This document shows positions 23,400-33,594 of a stretch of DNA of 64,000 nucleotides, piece after piece; position 1 is the stretch's first letter, and every line of letters begins with the position of its first letter. The position numbers and the translations under genes were made by a program. The stretch comes from Casuarina equisetifolia (Eukaryota; Streptophyta; Magnoliopsida; Fagales; Casuarinaceae). The notes under the pieces are model-generated. The model was not told where the DNA came from. It did not search any database and saw only the letters and a list, made by a program, of their open reading frames with translations. The stretch covers positions 16,245,583 to 16,309,582 of the forward strand of contig CM052359.1 of assembly GCA_028551475.1 (NCBI GenBank), written 5' to 3'.

Positions 23400-25140
23400 C
23401 CCTTGCCATTTTAGTAAAGCTCTACATAGTGAAAACTTACATCTCTCAACTCATGAAAGGGAAATGTTGGCTATTATGATGGTTCTACAAAAATGGAGAC
23501 ACTACCAACTAGGTAATAAGTTTGTTATTTGAACTAATCAAAGTAGCCTTAAGTTCATATAAGATCAATGCTTAATAACTACACCTTAACAAAAATGGTT
23601 GACAAAGCTTTTAGGATATGATTTCATAGTAGAGATAAGTTAGGAAAGGAAAATGTTATGGATAATGGGTTATCCTTGCAAAGTCAAAAGGTAAGTGGAG
23701 AAAATATGGAGACGAAAAGGGAGATTGTTGCGTTATTTCAACCCCAATTTCATTATGGCTAGACACCATTCGAGAAGAATTGCATGACCATCCACAAGTT
23801 TAGGAGCTCTTAGATAGGATTAAGCTAGGTAAGGCTATAGAAGATTGGGAACATAGAGATGGGATCATTCTTTATAAGGGGTATATTTATTCCTAAGGAG
23901 TCTTCATTGATTCCAATTATTCTAAGGGAGATTCACACAAGTGTGCATGAAGGGGCAAAAAAGACCCTACAAAGAGTTAGGGTAGTGTATTATTGGAAAG
24001 GTATGAAAAGAATAGTGGCCCAGTTTATTGAAGCTTCTAATATTTTCCAATGGAATAAAAGTGAAAATAGATCTCTTGAAAGGATGTTGCAACCTTTACC
24101 CATTCTAGGACAAGTATGGGTAGACATAGCAATGGACTTTGTAAAGGGGTTGCTAGTTTCAAAAGGCAAATCAGTAATCTTGGTAATGGTGAAAAGCTTA
24201 TCTAAATTTGACCAATTTATTTCCCTATTTGGCCCTAACCATGGCCTAGGTATTCTTTGATGACATTTTAAAGTTATATGGTATGCCTAAATCTATTGTG
24301 AGTGACAAGGGCCCTCTCTTTACAAGCACGTTTTTTAAAGAACTTTTCAGATTTTAGGGAACTAGAAGTTTCTTTTCCTTTTATCATCCTCAATTGAATG
24401 GATAAATCAAAGTCCTCAACAAGACCCTAGAGATGTATCTACATTGTTTTGTTGGTGATAATCTGAAGTAATGGAGTAAGTGGTTTTCTTAGGTTCAATA
24501 TCACTATAACACCAACTAGCATGGGTCCACTCATCACACCCTTTACAAAATTATGTATGGTTGATCTCCACCCACTTTACTTTTATATGTGAAGGGTACC
24601 ACTAAGGTTGGGGAAGTAGATAAAGTGTTGGAAGAAAGAGATGCCTTATTTAGTAGAATCAGATGAAACTTATGAGCTACTTAAGACAAAATGAAGAAGG
24701 TATATGATAAAAACCATAGAGATATGCAATTTCAAGAGGGGGACATGGTTTTTGTAAGGATTCAACAATATCAACAAATCTCATTATCCAATAGATGTCA
24801 TAACAAGTTATTGCCTCATTATCAATGACCTTTTAAGGTTATGTAGAAAGTAGGCCCTATGGCTTACAAGCTAGAACTTCCTTACACTTCTAGGGCACAT
24901 CTTGTTTTTCATGTTTCCCAACTTAAGTGTTCGATCTAGCAAGTGGAAGAAAAGCAAGAAAAGTTTCAAGATGCAGAGGAGGAGCTAGAAAAGTTTGAAG
25001 AAATCTCGCAAGTGGTATTGGAGTGTCGAAGTCATAAAGGAATAAGTCAAAATTTGGTCCACTGGAAAGGAAGACTTCTATCTGAAGTAACTTAGGAGGA
25101 GGAAAGTTAGTTCCAACTTCATTTTCCTCACTTTTAGTAT
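23400..25140 (+). pseudogene. Gypsy pol, C-terminal half with chromodomain-like tail
   Basis: The RNase H frame resumes directly after the copia insertion (EPLPF, SKAL, THEREMLAIMMVLQKWRHYQLG). The integrase follows: an N-terminal part in 23859-24260 (SSLIPIILREIHTSVHEGAKKTLQRV, family HxxxxxGHxGxxKT), the core with AMDFVKGL, then LYGMPKSIVSDKGPLFTS. The C-terminal part (GDMVFVRIQ, HLVFHVSQLK) leads to a tail with VVLECRSHKG and LVHWKGR, like the chromodomain of plant chromoviruses that directs integration. Stops are numerous, many of them TAG at Trp or Gln positions. Confidence 0.85.
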
Positions 25141-25193
25141 ATTTGTAACAACATATAGCCTTAAGGACAAGGTTGTTCTTAAAGGGGTGAGAT

Positions 25194-25561
25194 TGTTACC
25201 AGTTCATTGGTTTAGGCTTCTTTTCTTTCTAGTTTAGGTTTTATACTTGTTTTGTAGTTCTTGGGTTAGAGTTGAGTCAGCCTTAGCAAGCCTAATTTGG
25301 TTTTGTAGAGAAAACACTTAAAATGTCTAGTGTCATCTAGTGGGAAAATTATCTTGTCTTGTTAATTCTGAAAGTAAAAACATGGTTTAAGGTTCCCGTT
25401 TGAGCCCTAAATTCCTTCGTTTATCAATCTAACTTCACAATTGGTAAGTGAAGTTGCCCTCATCCAAAATCACAAGAGGATTTTGTGCTTATAGGTCTTA
25501 TCACTAGATCTAGAGCCGTTCTTCTTTGTGTTAAGTCTCCCATGGAGACTGAACCAAAACA
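25194..25561 (+). repeat. 3' LTR of the gypsy element
   Basis: 368 bp from TGTTACCAGTTC to ACCAAAACA, matching 8372-8741. It is preceded by the purine-rich aaaggggtgagat. Confidence 0.88.
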
Positions 25562-25974
25562 AATAGGCAACAGCTTTATGTTGACTTTTTTGGATGTCTA
25601 CTTCATTTGTTTGTGAAAAAGGTTTGAAACCCTTTAGCGACCTTGCTACCTTACTATCAAGGAAAGAAAATATGAACTTGAGTTCTCGATTAGCTATTAT
25701 TAGATTTATGTTACTAATAAGTTTTTTTGATAAATATGTTTTACTCTATTTTGTTCTTTAGATTTTGATCTTATAAGTTTTTATTTAAATTCATTTTTTC
25801 TTAGAAGGGATTCAAGTATAGAACTACTCTATAGTTTCTTTTTCTAATCCCTTTGAAGAAGCTTTTTAATTGAAGATTAGCGAACAAAAATTATCCAACT
25901 TCATTTTCCTCACTTTCAGTATATTTGTAACAACCTATAGCCTTGAGGACAAGGTTGTTCTTAAGGGGGTGAGA

Positions 25975-27287
25975 TTGTTACCAATTCATTGGTTTAGGCT
26001 TCTTTTATTTCTAGTTTAGGTTTTATACTTGTTTTGTAGTCCTTAGGTTAGAGTTGGGTTAGCCTTAGCAGGCCTAATTTGGTTTTGTAGAGAAAACACT
26101 GATAACTCTATTTTTATAGAGTTATTTTACCTATTTTAGGTAATAAATAACTTTAATAATTATGAGAAAACATTTGAACTCCTTTTTATTTACCTAAATT
26201 TATCTTGTTTATGTAGCACAAGGAGGAAATTGAGCACAACTCAAGAAAAAGGCCAAGAATTCAAGATTTTCTTAAAAAGAAGACAAAAAGGGTGACAGAC
26301 TTCTTGTTCTTAGATTCAAGATGCCTTTTTTATTTCTTATTACTATTCTTCCTCATTATTTCTTTATGTTTTAGTTTATTTTTGTTAGAGCTACGATGTA
26401 ACCAAATTATGATGGTATGAATCTTATGATTATTATGTTTTGCAAGATATTTTGTTTATGTTAAGTTATATATTACTATGTTTAATGCTTTTAAGTGATT
26501 AGCTACCACTTGAATGATCTGATTTGCATGTTTGATACCGACAAGAGATGATATGCAATTACTTCTTGTAATGTGTAACCATAAATTAAATATGGATAGA
26601 CATATACCATATTGTTTGTGTGGCTTTCAGTATAAACTGGGAATGTTCATAGATCTTAATGCATTTGATTTGTTTCAATTCACATATAGAGATATAGTGA
26701 GTTAATGAACTAAGTAGATTTGTTATACCTAGACATAGGATAGTAAATAAATTAGGAGATTCCACCATCACATAGATATTATCCCTCTTGCAAGCATAAA
26801 TAATCAATATAATACCTAGTAATTATGGTGAAATCATATGCTTTAACATATTTCTTGTATTTAGTTTTCTTAGATTTATTTAGTTAATCTATCATCTATC
26901 AATTTGATTTGCTAGATAAATTCTAGGAATTGTTCACCATTAGTAATTAATTAGTCTAGTAATCACCAATCTCTGTGGGATGATATCTTTCTCATCATTA
27001 TATTACTTGTTCAACATGATCACTTGCAATTAGATTTCACCGAACAAACACTTATAATGTCATCTAGTGGGAAAATTATCTTGTCTTGTTAATTTTGAAA
27101 GTAAAAACACTGTTTAAGGTTCCGTTTGAGCCCTAAATTCCTTCATTTATCGATTTAACTTCACAATCGGTAAGTGAAGATGCCTTCATCCAAAATCCTA
27201 AGAGGATTTTGTGCTTATAGGTCTTATCACTAAATCTAGAGCCATTCTTCTTTGTGCTAAGTCTTCAATGGAGACTGAACCAAAACA
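25975..27287 (+). repeat. Duplicated gypsy LTR split by a solo LTR
   Basis: The LTR starts tgttaccaattcattgg at 25975 and ends accaaaaca at 27287. It is interrupted after gagaaaacac by the Athila-like solo LTR. Its two parts (25975-26099 and 27052-27287) add up to about the length of the gypsy 3' LTR. It is the second unit of the tandem duplication, not an independent insertion, because the flanking sequences on both sides are also duplicated. Confidence 0.85.
26100..27046 (+). mobile_element. Athila-like solo LTR with internal deletion
   Basis: Starts tgataactctattttta and ends tttcaccgaaca, as in the complete element at 47813. Flanks aacac (26095-26099) and aacac (27047-27051) form a perfect target-site duplication. 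It is about 300 bp shorter than the full LTR: after cacaaggagg it jumps straight to aaattgagcac. The full LTR has aggagg-like motifs at both edges of the missing part, so slippage or recombination between short repeats likely removed it. Confidence 0.9.
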
Positions 27288-27308
27288 AACAGGCAAAAGC
27301 TTTATGTT

Positions 27309-30238
27309 TTATTTTTTTTTTGGTTAAAGGTCAAATTATATATCACTCGTAAAAAAAATTACAAGATTATTCGATTATAAAATATCATCATCTAAGCTTA
27401 AATATTGCACTTGGCAAATTCCAAAGCTCTTGTAAAAATTTATTACAATTGGTAAGCTTGACTCCTTTGATAGATGAAATCTTCCCTCTCACATCCTTCT
27501 TGATTTTAGCAATAATGGTTGAGTTATCTAGACTTGTATCGCTAAATCTTCTTCTATTCCTTTCGCTCCAAATGTGATACAAGACAGCCTTGAAAGATAT
27601 ACTAAGTAAAGTTGCTATAAAGCTTTTCCTCTTAACAGTCTTGATCATCCAACATATTTAAGCTCTTTAGTGTTTAATTCTTCTAGTTAATCCATTCATG
27701 CCTAACAAAGCCTTCCAAATGTAATTTGTGAACCTACATTTAAAAAATAAATATTCTTGTGATTCTTCTTCTTGTTGGTAGAGGTTGCATTGTAGATCTA
27801 CTGAACTATTCCATTTAGCCACCCGATCTACTATGGATAGTTTGTCTTTCAAAGTGATCTAGCAGATAAAATTATGCTTTGGTACTCTTTTTTTCTAAAC
27901 AAGTGTTGCCCATTCAATATCTCCTCTGTTCTCTCTTAGTGCTACATAACTTTTGGCAATATTGTATTTTAAGTCCGTCATTAGTTGTGTGAGTTCACTT
28001 TTTACTTGTAAAATATTCTTAAAACTCCAAGCTAGTGATCCTTTTATCTCAACTTCTAATACATTCATTTCCTTCAAATTTTCTGTTATCATCCATTTAA
28101 CCCATAAAAAGTTTGAGTTGGGGTGCACAAGAGACCATAAGAGTTCTCCAATTGCCGTCTTATTCCAAGTATGAATTTCTATCAAACCTAGTCCTTTAAA
28201 AATTTTAGGCCAACAAACTTCTTTCCATGCTAGTTTCGCTATACATCGTCCATTAGATTTACCTGTCCAAAGGAAAGTTCTAATCCTTTTTTCAATTTCA
28301 TAAAGAGTATGTTTTGGCAATAGAAAAATTTGCATCCAATATGTTTGCAATGAGAACAGAACACTTTTTGCTAGCTGCAATCTCCCTTCATAACTAATAT
28401 GCTTAGACTCCCAACCTTTAATTCTCCTCAATATCTTTTTTGTCAGGATGGTACAATCTAGGTTAGAGAGTCTTTTAGCAATCAATGGAACTCCTAAGTA
28501 TTTTATGGGAAGTTGGCCTTCTTGGATAGGCATATGATAAAGTATTAGAGCCTTTTCCTATTCAAACAAGCCTGAAAAGAAATTTGACACCTTTCTAGAT
28601 GCATCTTTAGACTTGTTATATCTTCAAACTCTTGCATAGCACCTAGTAAACACAATATAGACTCAATATCTCCATAAGTAAACAAAAAGAGATCATCAGC
28701 AAAGCATAGATGAGTGATCTTCTCTTTAGCACATTTCCAGTGAAACTTAAACCTTCCAGAAGATACTTTCTTTTGTATAATTCTGTTAAGAATCTCCATC
28801 ACAAAACAAAGAGAAAAGGAGAGAGAGGGTCTCCTTGTCTAAGTCCCTTTGCCCCCTTAAAAAAGACTTGTATGAAAGCCATTGATGTTCACAAAATATC
28901 CAATAGTAGTGATGTAGCTTTCAATCAGCAATCTAAATTTGTCTGGGAACTTCAAAACTTTCAGAGTATTTAAGATTGCATTCTAGTCTATTGAATCATA
29001 TGCTTTCATAATATCAACCTTAATTGCCACCCTTCTCCCATGAATATCTTTGTGATAATTATGGATTAACTCTTGACATAACAAAATATTTTCTTTAATG
29101 TTCCTTCGTAGCACAAAAGCTGTTTGACAAGGATGTATGAAATGAGGCAAAGCTAGACTAAATCTTTCTGCCACAATTTTAGATATGATCTTGTATAACA
29201 TATTGCAACAAGAGATTGATCTAAAATCTTTCATATTAATGACATTAATTTTCTTAGGGATCAAGGAGATTACTATTAAATTTATGCTTCGCAGTAGCTG
29301 TCTCCTCTGAAAGAAAGCTATAACTGGATTTTTTATGTCACTCCCTATAATACTCCAAGCTTTCTTGAAGAAGAAGCTATTATATCCATCAGGACCTGGA
29401 GCTTTGTAATCACCAAAAGTATTAAGGACCTTTTGTATATCTTCTCTTTAAACATCTGCTATAAGGCTTCTCTTTGTCTCTTCTGGGATTTCCATGAGAA
29501 ATAACTCTTTTAATTTTGTTTCTGATGGTTGAAGTTGGTTTGCCCTCCCTAGCAAGTTTTGATAGTAACTTAAAATTTTGTTCTTTATCATTTTAGGATT
29601 TTCAATAAGTTGTCCATCATCTATTTTCAGCTTGACAATATGGTTTTTTGCTCTCCTTTTCATCATGCTTATAAAAAAGACTTTACTGTTACAATCTCCC
29701 TCTTTCAACCAAGTATTCCTTGATTTTTGATTTAGAAGTATTTATTCATGCTTGCTATATATTAATAACTTTTCTAACCATTTCTTTTTTTCATTACACA
29801 ATTAGGTATTTGAAGGGTCATCAAAAAGCTTTCTATGTGCTATTTGTAGCTGCTTTCTTACTATCTCTATTTTCTTGGTAATTCTCCAAATTCCTCTCTA
29901 TTTAGCTTTCTCAACTCTTTTTTCATTTCCTTCAACTTTATCATTATTTTGTACATTATAGTGCCTTTAACCCTTTGTTGCCAAATATTTTTCACTATTG
30001 TCATAATTGGGGGTTGTCTGGCTAGAAGTTGAAAAATCTAAAGGCACTTTTTTGTCTTGGTTTATTATTTCCCACCTTGATAGTGCAAGGATTGTGATTT
30101 GACAATCTAGGAGTACTAAATTCAATGGAGAAATCCATATTACTTTGCAACCATTTAGGGTTTATCAAACATCTATCTAATTTATTACCTTTGAACCCTA
30201 TTCCTTTACCTTTGTTCGTCCATGATAGAAGAGGTCTT
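27309..30238 (-). mobile_element. L1-type LINE, 5' truncated
   Basis: A minus-strand non-LTR element ends at an A-rich tail (27309-27321, read as T's). It is flanked by a perfect 16-bp target-site duplication, gcaaaagctttatgtt, at 27293-27308 and 30239-30254. The coding part runs from the end of the endonuclease to the ORF2 C-terminus; ORF1 and most of the endonuclease are missing, so it is 5' truncated as usual for target-primed reverse transcription. It lies in the flank part of the second tandem-duplication unit. Confidence 0.92.
27388..30238 (-). pseudogene. LINE ORF2: endonuclease end and reverse transcriptase
   Basis: Pieces on the minus strand in order: endonuclease C-terminus at 30022-30238 (LDRCLINPKWL, then RLSNHNP where active family members have SDH); linker 29448-29708; reverse transcriptase 28983-29264 (DFRSISCCNMLYKIISKIVAERF, QTAFVLRRNI, KVDIMKAYDSID) and 28545-28802 with intact catalytic CFADDLFLF; then 27895-28533 (LPIKYLGVPL, RIKGWESKHISYEGRLQL) and a C-terminal zinc-ribbon-like region at 27388-27852. 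Two or three frame changes and a few stops break it. It is fairly well preserved compared with the LTR elements. Confidence 0.88.
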
Positions 30239-30254
30239 GCAAAAGCTTTATGTT

Positions 30255-31315
30255 GACTTTTTTGGATGTCTACTTCATTTGTTTGGGAAAAGGGTTTGAA
30301 ACCCTTCAACGACCTTGCTACCTTACTATCAAGGAAAGAAAATATGAACTTTGAGTTCTTGATTAGCTATTATTAGATTTTATGTTACTAATAAGCTTTT
30401 TTTATAAATATGTTTTACTCTATTTTGTTCTTTAAATTTTGATCTTATAAATTTTTATTTAAATTCATTTTTTCTTAGAAGGGATTCAAGTATAGAATTA
30501 CTTTATAGTTTCTTTTTCTAATCCCTTTGAAGAAGCTTTTTAACCGAAGATTAGCGAACAAAAATGATCCATCATTTGTATCGTGAGAATCACTATTGAC
30601 GTATCGTGAAAATTTTTGTATTCAATTTACTACTATTATAATATGTTGGATCAATTCACTTCTACAATTTAGTGCTTGTTTATTGCGTTCTCGGTGAAGA
30701 TTTGAGTACCAAACCAAAAGAAAAATACTTTCAGGGTTACTTTTTAAAACCTAATTTGTATTCCGGTTTGGGGCTTTTGTAATTTATAGTTTGAGAAAGG
30801 GTTTTAGTGTGTCAATTCCTATGATTGACTTGGAAACTCTCTTGGTTCAGAGAGATTCGGTTATAATTGAGTATATGTGTTATATCTAGTGAAATCAAGA
30901 ATGATTTTGGTGAAAAAGGCTCTAATGAGCGGTGACCAGGGGACAATGGATGTGGACGAAGTCAAAGGCTTAACTTCTACAAATTTCTGTGTAGAATTTT
31001 CTCTTGCTTAAATTTTTAAATTTGTGTTGCCTCATTATATTTTATCTACAAATACTATCTCTGAAAACAAGCATGTATATGAACTCTATTTAATATAATT
31101 GAATGAAATAAACTAGCTTGCTGTTACTTAGCTTGTTTATATATTGCTTTGGAAGTTGATTCTTTGTAGCTGAATGCAGCTTACATAATCTAGAGCAACT
31201 TAGTGATTCCGTTATATTGTTCGATATGAATACTATTCATAAATCTACCTATGATTATTGTTTCTTATTTTGTAGTTCGAAACAATATCTTAATTCTTTG
31301 TAATTTCAAAAATCC
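30255..31315. other. Flank of LINE; weak LTR-like remnant
   Basis: The first 316 bp (30255-30570) are the partner of 25566-25893. From about 30590 to 31010 the order of phrases (gattcggttataattgag, gaccaggggacaatggatgtggacgaagtcaaag, aacttctacaaatttctgtgt) resembles the R/U5 part of a copia LTR, but no partner is present. No gene is seen. Further right the sequence is plain AT-rich DNA leading into the gene island. Confidence 0.35.
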
Positions 31316-31498
31316 ATGGGCTCTGTCTCGAACAAGGTTCTGGACCAATTCCAAAAAGAAACAAATATAGATAAACTTCCCCTTGTCAGCTCTAAGAGCG
31401 GCGTTTCCGAGCCGACTTATGACTCTAAAATGACAAAGCTGGACACAACAAATATAATCATACATCCCGTTGCAGAGCTAAGATATCTTAATCTTTAA
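31316..31498 (+). other. Unrecognised 60-codon open frame
   Basis: An ATG-started frame whose base composition is less AT-rich than its flanks. The peptide (GSVSNKVLDQFQKETNIDKL start) has no motif I recognise. The opposite strand is also open over 66 codons. It could be an eroded exon or chance. It is followed by a T-rich microsatellite. Confidence 0.2.
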
Positions 31499-31522
31499 TG
31501 AATATCACAACGGATTGAAGAA

Positions 31523-31570
31523 TTTTTTTATTTTTTTATTTTTTTATTTTTTTATTTTTTATTTTTTTTT
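31523..31570 (+). repeat. T(6-9)A microsatellite
   Basis: Runs of six to nine T separated by single A, about six units. It is at the left border of the gene-island sequence. Confidence 0.9.
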
Positions 31571-32240
31571 ATAATTTCTCTCAAACAATGATAGTGAAGA
31601 TCTCTTTCCTTCCAATGGAAGAAGTCTGTTCTCTTTGTTTTCCTGTAACTTCAACTAATAGGGGTCGAAGATGGTGCTTGGAAAAATGGAAACAGAACTT
31701 TCAGATCGGGAGAGAAACTATAGAGATAAAGTCAAAGGTGGAAACCTTTTAGGGAAAATCTTTTATAAGTTCCCCAACACGATAACATTTTGTAGTTCTT
31801 TAAAGCAAAATTTGTTAGAGACCACTTGGGCTTTCAACCTCTGACCTGAGCTTTTTAGCTACATTGTGCAAGTATGTTGCTGCGTTTCTTCTGACAAGGA
31901 AAGACATGGGGTTACAGGAAAGCACGTGCATTGAGCGTGGGAAGGAGAGACGAGGTCTAGGATGGCAGTGGGAGGAGGAATGGGCTTCTGCCTCTCTTCC
32001 TTTTTTAATTTTTTTAAAATAAATTAGTTGTGGCATTATGCAAAAGATGAAAACAATGCGGGAACAAGGTGCGTAATTAAGGATATATGTTATTTTATTT
32101 TTTGCAGCCATATACTATATAGATGGGCGGTGAATTATAATATTAGAAAGAAGAAAAAATTAGAAAAAAAAAAAAAAGAACTAAGATGACAAAACGTTGT
32201 TAAGGAAATTCGCAGCTTGTGATTACATTGTGGGAAGTAA

Positions 32241-32270
32241 AGTCTACTGTGTTTGCTTACACAGTAGACT
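32241..32270. repeat. Perfect inverted repeat, 12-bp arms
   Basis: Arms agtctactgtgt (32241-32252) and acacagtagact (32259-32270) pair perfectly around a 6-base spacer. It stands about 1.3 kb upstream of the PIP5K coding start. It is neither a terminator nor part of any recognised element. Confidence 0.85.
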
Positions 32271-32298
32271 GAAGCCCTTTCTTCCTTAAAAATATTTG

Positions 32299-32318
32299 CT
32301 CTCTCTCTCTCTCTCTCT
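32299..32318 (+). repeat. CT dinucleotide microsatellite
   Basis: Nine CT repeats ending in gtctcc. CT/GA tracts are common near plant promoters, but this one is about 1.1 kb from the likely PIP5K transcription start. Confidence 0.9.
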
Positions 32319-33381
32319 GTCTCCCATTCTATTATTCTCTTCTTTCTCCATCTTTCCTTCCAAATGTTTATGCAGTTCAACGACAAATAGAATGGAGCAA
32401 CTCCCAGACAGAATTGAAAGGAGGGGCACCGGGGAAGGAGGATATGTTTTCGAAGGTGGGAAAGCACTGGACACGACGATGCAGCAAGATACTTACGACG
32501 TTACTTAATTGTTCAATAAAATGAGATTAGATGATTAACGTTACTTAATTATATTACTTTATACGATTACCAGTTGAAAATCAAAGCCAAGCCATAAGCA
32601 TGACTGTGATTTGGGTCAGTTTAGCAGTTAAGATTCTTGGTAAAATGTTCAACTTTTTACAGTTAACTAATAGAAAGGAGAAATTGTTGTAGTTGTTCAA
32701 GGATGAATTTTGGAAAAGGCTCTAAAATCCTTGATATCTTAAAGAAGAAAAGCATAGCATATGGTAATAAGACAGATTTTGTTTATGTGTGGTTGGCATA
32801 AGATGGCTTAAAGGACAGTAGTTGGACTCATTAGGAAGAAAAATACAAAAAGCGGTCGCCCGTTAACCTCGCCAGTCGTGTTCATATGGATCGCCTTTTG
32901 TTTCTTTTTCTTTAATCACTTGGAACCGCACACGGATTAAGGATTATGTTTATAAGCAATATGATTGCACAGAAATTTAATTGGTGTTTGGGACTCGTTG
33001 TGGGTGGAAAAGGTTGTCAAAATTACATTTTTACTTTCGTTGGGCAGATGCTTGAAAGACGCATTGGGCACGCGGTTGATAATTGAGTTTTAGGAGTGGA
33101 ACTGGAGGGGCAGGTGTGGGAGTGCCGGTGACAAAAGTGAAAAGCAAAAGCCAAGACGAAAGCGGGTGGGAACTGGGACTGCCTCGCACATCGCCACGCG
33201 ATGTGGTAGGCATTCCACCAACGTTCCCTTCCCCCCCTAGGCGTTAGGTGTTAGGCAAAATCCGGCCGCATATCCTTCCCATTATAATTGAATCCTGTCT
33301 CTCTCCTCAGTTATAGTAGCATTTTCCTTTGCTTCCCCCGCAACGAAATACAACTCCGATCCATCTGTGCTTTCCTTTTTC

Positions 33382-33391
33382 TATTTATATA
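33382..33391 (+). promoter_or_regulatory. Candidate TATA box of PIP5K
   Basis: The sequence tatttatata lies 122 bp upstream of the first ATG in the leader and about 200 bp upstream of the proposed CDS start. A start of transcription around 33415-33425 would give a leader of about 170-180 nt containing a long GA-rich tract (33451-33511), a common plant 5' UTR feature. No experimental start is available. The pyrimidine-rich stretch ending aaagcaacag at 33419 could alternatively be a splice acceptor of an upstream leader exon. Confidence 0.45.
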
Positions 33392-33512
33392 CTTTCTCTA
33401 CCCCTCCCCAAAGCAACAGTTACCTGATTACATAATCTAATCTAAATTCACAAAGGAAAAAAAAAAGAAAAAGAAAAAAAGAAAGAGAGAGAGAAAAGAA
33501 ACGGAAAGAAAA

Positions 33513-33569
33513 ATGTTGCCCAAGTTGCTGCCATTCATGGCTGCTTTCCGATGTCAGCCTCGTGTCTGA
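33513..33569 (+). promoter_or_regulatory. uORF 1 in PIP5K leader
   Basis: The first ATG after the TATA box opens an 18-codon frame ([14 protein letters not shown] start) ending TGA at 33567-33569. A second ATG at 33537 is in the same frame. It is out of frame with the kinase, and its stop lies 25 bases before the proposed kinase ATG at 33595. Scanning ribosomes would meet it first, so it could lower or condition kinase translation. Confidence 0.5.
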
Positions 33570-33577
33570 AGAACTAA
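33551..33577 (+). promoter_or_regulatory. uORF 2 in PIP5K leader
   Basis: An 8-codon frame (MSASCLKN) from ATG 33551 to TAA 33575-33577, overlapping the end of uORF 1 in another frame. With uORF 1, it means three to four ATGs precede the first in-frame kinase ATG. Confidence 0.45.
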
Positions 33578-33594
33578 AGGAAGAAGTAAGACAA

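Larger units (their letters stand above)
8372..25561 (+). mobile_element. Chromovirus Ty3/gypsy element, nested by others
   Basis: The element has matching short LTRs at 8372-8741 and 25194-25561, a Met-type primer site at 8744-8755 (tggtattagagc) and a polypurine stretch aaaggggtgagat before the 3' LTR. Domain order is gag, protease, reverse transcriptase, RNase H, integrase and a chromodomain-like tail, typical of plant chromoviruses; the short LTR suggests the Reina group, which is inference. The flanks aatgg (8367-8371) and aatag (25562-25566) form a one-mismatch target-site duplication. A minus-strand TRIM (9569-9965) and a minus-strand copia (12067-23394) are inserted in it. All frames carry stops, so it is dead. 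Confidence 0.9.
25112..30570 (+). repeat. Tandem duplication of gypsy 3' end plus flank
   Basis: Unit 1 (25112-25893, 782 bp) holds the last bases of gypsy pol, the 3' LTR and about 330 bp of flank. Unit 2 starts at 25894 with the same gypsy tail. Removing the solo LTR with one target copy and the LINE with one target copy leaves 25894-26099, 27052-27308 and 30255-30570, about 779 bp, collinear with unit 1. The junction has a short shared tcca. So duplication came before both insertions. Confidence 0.85.
31580..33380. other. Upstream intergenic region of PIP5K
   Basis: No gene is supportable. Short frames on both strands (31815-32111 minus, 32296-32508 plus) show no conserved motif and overlap simple repeats. 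The region has a perfect hairpin (32241-32270), a CT microsatellite (32299-32318), and a run of moderate GC from about 33030 to 33260 just upstream of the PIP5K core promoter. An upstream non-coding exon of PIP5K cannot be excluded. Confidence 0.4.

Noticed and set aside
25894-27287. A second independent gypsy insertion
   Set aside because: The flanking 330 bp is duplicated too, so segmental tandem duplication explains it better.
31316-31498. Possible exon of a cellular gene
   Set aside because: No recognisable motif and no partner exons; listed only as an unrecognised frame.
32135-32508. Overlapping frames on both strands near the CT microsatellite
   Set aside because: Low-complexity Ser/Leu/Arg-Glu peptides generated by the CT/GA repeat.
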